From the NCBI GenBank assembly GCA_913061335.1, contig CAJXTP010000048.1, forward strand, positions 1 to 15,433: a stretch of 15,433 bases of DNA, in the 5' to 3' direction. The DNA is from an uncultured Loktanella sp. Its GTDB lineage: Bacteria; Pseudomonadota; Alphaproteobacteria; Rhodobacterales; Rhodobacteraceae. The notes under the pieces were generated by a model that saw only the letters and a list, made by a program, of their open reading frames with translations, was not told the DNA's origin and did not search any database. Made by a program: the position numbers and the translations under genes. How positions within the stretch are numbered: the first letter of the stretch is position 1; each line of letters begins with the position of its first letter. Positions 13,421 through 15,433 of the stretch are shown here, in pieces.

Positions 13421-14566
13421 ATGAGTTTAAATGCAAACTGGTCCTACCCGACCAACATTCGTTTTGGCGCTGGCCGTATCGTTGAAATCGCTGAGGCGTG
13501 TATTTCCGCCGGTATTCGCAAGCCCTTGCTTGTGACCGATCGTGGTTTGGCCAGCATGGAGATCACGCAAAGGACACTTAACCTGTTGGAAGCCGCTGAC
13601 TTAGGCCGTGCGATGTTCTCTGATGTTGATCCGAACCCAAACGAAAAGAACGCCGAAGCTGGTGTTGCTGCATATAACGCAGGTGGGCATGACGGTGTTG
13701 TTGCGTTTGGCGGCGGCTCCGGTCTTGATCTTGGAAAACTCGTGGCCTTCCTAGCTGGGCAGACCCGTCCGCTTTGGGACTTTGAAGACATCGACGATTG
13801 GTGGACTCGTGCGGACGCCGATGCGATTGCGCCGATTGTGGCGGTGCCAACAACAGCTGGCACAGGGTCCGAAGTGGGACGTGCATCTGTCATCACCAAT
13901 TCCGTGACTGAACAAAAGAAGATCATCTTCCATCCAAAGTTCTTGCCTGCAGTCGTTATATGCGACCCAGAGCTCACGGTTGGTATGCCACCGTTTATCA
14001 CGGCTGGAACCGGTCTCGATGCCTTCGCACATTGCGTTGAGGCATTCTGTTCGCCGCACTACCACCCTATGTCGCAGGGTATGGCGCTGGAAGGCATGCG
14101 TTTGGTCAAGGATTACCTACCACGTGCTTATGCCGACGGTACCGATCTGGAAGCGCGCGCACATATGATGAGTGCTGCCGTCATGGGCGCCACCGCGTTC
14201 CAAAAGGGCCTCGGTGCAATCCACGCACTGTCACACCCGATTGGCGCGATTTACCACACGCACCACGGCACAACGAACGCGGTTTGTATGCCTGCGGTAT
14301 TGCAGTTCAATAAACCAGCAATTGAGGGTGTATTGAGCGAAGCCGCGAAATACCTTGGCGTCGAAGGCGGGTTTGACGGCTTCTGTAAGTTTGTGGATGA
14401 GTTGAACGCGAGCCTTGGTATTCCAAAATCACTGGCGGAGCTGGGCATTGAAAACCCTGATGTGGATCGCATCGTCGCAGGCGCGCTGATCGACCCAAGT
14501 ACCGGCGGAAACCCAATCAAGATGACACCCAAAAATACGCGTGAATTGGTGATGCGGATTTCGTGA
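13421..14566 (+). CDS. Iron-containing (group III) alcohol dehydrogenase
   Basis: A 381-residue iron-type alcohol dehydrogenase. FGGGSGLDLGK (96-106) and PTTAGTGSEVGRAS (143-156) are the nucleotide-binding motifs. The metal ligands by comparison with FucO are D200 and H204 (GLDAFAHCVEA), H268 (GAIHALSHPIGA) and H282 (YHTHHGTTNA), all present. Length is normal. It is the last gene of the operon, starting four bases after the aldehyde dehydrogenase, so the pair likely runs alcohol to aldehyde to acid, or disposes of an aldehyde by reduction. Related proteins act on small diols, lactaldehyde, 4-hydroxybutyrate or amino-alcohol derivatives; the substrate here is unknown. No terminator directly follows; the nearest is at 14872-14906. 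Confidence 0.88.
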   Translation: MSLNANWSYPTNIRFGAGRIVEIAEACISAGIRKPLLVTDRGLASMEITQRTLNLLEAADLGRAMFSDVDPNPNEKNAEAGVAAYNAGGHDGVVAFGGGSGLDLGKLVAFLAGQTRPLWDFEDIDDWWTRADADAIAPIVAVPTTAGTGSEVGRASVITNSVTEQKKIIFHPKFLPAVVICDPELTVGMPPFITAGTGLDAFAHCVEAFCSPHYHPMSQGMALEGMRLVKDYLPRAYADGTDLEARAHMMSAAVMGATAFQKGLGAIHALSHPIGAIYHTHHGTTNAVCMPAVLQFNKPAIEGVLSEAAKYLGVEGGFDGFCKFVDELNASLGIPKSLAELGIENPDVDRIVAGALIDPSTGGNPIKMTPKNTRELVMRIS

Positions 14567-14871
14567 ACTGGACCTGTTGTGGGTTGATGCTGCTCGTTAA
14601 CCAGATCAAGAAAATGCGCGGTAGAATTTGATCTATATTTAGCCGAAGATGACATAATTTGCACATATATTGTAGTATAAAATCATCTATATTGATCGAA
14701 CTCATGCGTAATAAATTTAATGCAACAGTCCCGGATCAAGCAATCGGGTCAAGGTCGCGAAGGTTCAAAGTACGGAACCAAAGACTACCTCGAAACGAAA
14801 TACGTCTGCCTTGGTGGAATATCTTCATAAGAACCTTCCTGTTTCGGCCTTTTCCTGGGGTTGGGATGACT
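14567..14871. other. Gene-poor spacer after the catabolic operon
   Basis: About 300 A+T-rich bases without a convincing gene. Short open frames exist (for example a 36-codon frame from ATG at 14720 to 14830) but lack ribosome sites and recognisable motifs. It may be the 3' untranslated part of the operon transcript reaching the hairpin at 14872, or promoter DNA for something now lost. Confidence 0.4.
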
Positions 14872-14915
14872 CCGGTGAGTGATCTCTTACTTCGGGCACT
14901 CACCGGTCCTTTTCT
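14872..14915 (+). terminator. Terminator-like hairpin downstream of the operon
   Basis: CCGGTGAGTG (14872-14881) and CACTCACCGG (14897-14906) form a perfect 10-bp stem with a 15-base loop, followed by TCCTTTTC. The stem is strong and the U tract short, so it is a plausible rho-independent terminator for the plus strand. It lies about 300 bases after the alcohol dehydrogenase stop, unusually far. Confidence 0.6.
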
Positions 14916-14981
14916 GAAGGTATGCACCCGCCAGTTTCACACGAGCTATTACTTAAGAACTTTAGCTAGCGAAAAATAAAA

Positions 14982-15146
14982 ATGACCTTACCACAGTCCG
15001 CAAAGAAGACTGCCAACATGTCTCATTATTTCATTGAGGAATCGGAAACTCAGAGTACAGTCATTGGATGGCGATACATTTGGAACGATGGTCAAACACC
15101 GACGTGTTTGCGAAAAACATCACCTCAAATTGTAAGGTTCGGTTGA
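14982..15146 (+). CDS. Possible small hypothetical ORF (54 aa) or truncated gene
   Basis: An open frame from ATG 14982 to TGA 15146 encodes 54 residues, starting MTLPQSAKKTANMSHYF, with a central IGWRYIWNDGQTPTCLRKTS. I do not recognise it. No ribosome site is seen before the ATG. Its end falls almost at the outer end of the decayed IS3-family element that follows, so it could be the front of a host gene cut by that element rather than a complete small protein. It could equally be chance. Confidence 0.2.
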   Translation: MTLPQSAKKTANMSHYFIEESETQSTVIGWRYIWNDGQTPTCLRKTSPQIVRFG

Positions 15147-15149
15147 TCT

Positions 15150-15420
15150 CTGTGAAGTGGGATCACTTGTTCGGACAGTTTTACAGCCTAACTAAGATTT
15201 GATCTAGTTGGTTTTATGCCGCTTTTCGTTATCGTTCTGTGCCAAAGAATACGTTGTCTGGAGTTCTCTTGTCGAGGGAGGTGTGTGGTCACTCAGTATT
15301 GTAGAAGCTGATCCCGTCTTTGATCACCCACGCGGGTAAGATCGCGGTTGGCTTTGAGCCTTTTTGAACGCGAGGAGATCTCGAGGGGACTGATCTCGGA
15401 TTTCAATGGCTGCTTCGGTG
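15150..15420 (-). pseudogene. Decayed C-terminal end of an IS3-family transposase OrfB
   Basis: On the minus strand, codons reading leftward from about 15315 give DGISFYNTE, a TGA stop, PHTSLDKRTPDNVFFG, then another stop near 15230. FYN-x-x-RPHxSLxxxTPDxVYF is the standard C-terminal signature of one large group of IS3-family OrfB proteins; here the usual arginine codon is replaced by a stop. Upstream sequence (to 15420) contains in-frame stops and only weak resemblance, so it is frameshifted. The stretch around 15150-15180 (GTTCGGACAG) resembles the terminal region of such elements, so the IS end is probably near 15150. It is different from the intact IS at 2732-3968, whose OrfB ends FYNPNRKHTNNGMLSP. 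The outer boundary is approximate. Confidence 0.65.
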
Positions 15421-15433
15421 CTGTCTCTTATAC
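15421..15433. other. Likely sequencing-adapter remnant (Nextera/Tn5 mosaic end)
   Basis: The final bases CTGTCTCTTATAC are identical to the first 13 bases of the 19-base Tn5 mosaic end used in Nextera libraries. Sitting exactly at the window edge, this is best read as untrimmed adapter at a contig end, not genomic DNA. Confidence 0.8.

Noticed and set aside
13444..14001. 185-codon minus-strand frame inside the alcohol dehydrogenase gene
   Set aside because: It is the antisense shadow of a well-supported gene with all metal ligands present on the plus strand.
7170..14566. Ectoine uptake and degradation (enuR-ueh-eut type) as an explanation of MocR plus TRAP
   Set aside because: No ectoine hydrolase, deacetylase or AsnC gene is present; the enzymes here do not fit that pathway.
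14720..14830. 36-codon plus-strand frame that could be a small peptide or precursor
   Set aside because: No ribosome site, no processing enzymes nearby and no recognisable motif.
1..15433. CRISPR array, tRNA or rRNA genes, or a phage defence system
   Set aside because: No regularly spaced repeats, no tRNA-like cloverleaf or rRNA sequence, and no defence-type domains were seen on either strand.

Overview
The window is bacterial DNA. The gene families (taurine:pyruvate aminotransferase, TauA, a TRAP transporter, a MocR regulator, IS3 and IS21 elements) and the moderate G+C suggest a marine alphaproteobacterium of the Roseobacter/Rhodobacterales type. That placement is inferred from gene content, not from a phylogenetic marker. 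The last 13 bases match the start of the Nextera/Tn5 mosaic-end adapter, so the right edge is probably the raw end of a draft contig.

Layout. (1) 1-2342 is a taurine locus: the 5' part of tauA (minus) and a divergent tpa (plus), separated by about 500 bases of presumed control DNA; tpa ends in a clear rho-independent terminator. (2) 2343-4151 is a mobile-element scar: a complete IS3-family element (2732-3968) with a 3-bp target duplication sits inside a decayed fragment of an IS21-family istA gene. (3) 4152-7037 is a TRAP transporter operon dctP-dctQ-dctM on the minus strand, with a perfect hairpin between dctP and dctQ. (4) 7038-7256 is the divergent control region, rich in TTGTATGA/TGTAT half-sites. 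(5) 7257-14566 is a tightly packed plus-strand operon: MocR regulator, DadA-like FAD amino-acid oxidase, N-formylglutamate-amidohydrolase-family protein, glutamine-synthetase-like gamma-glutamyl ligase, aldehyde dehydrogenase and iron-type alcohol dehydrogenase. (6) 14567-15433 is gene-poor: a terminator-like hairpin, a doubtful small ORF and the decayed C-terminal end of an IS3-family orfB.

How the genes may work together. Blocks 3-5 look like one uptake and catabolic unit run by the MocR protein. The glutamine-synthetase-like ligase, alcohol and aldehyde dehydrogenases, amidohydrolase and amino-acid oxidase can be arranged as a gamma-glutamylation route: ligate glutamate to an amine, oxidise an alcohol end to aldehyde and then acid, hydrolyse the amide, and oxidise the released amino acid. 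An amino alcohol or related amine is my best guess for the substrate. The logic resembles the Puu (putrescine) and Ipu (isopropylamine/alaninol) pathways, but the gene set is not the same as either. The substrate cannot be read from the sequence.
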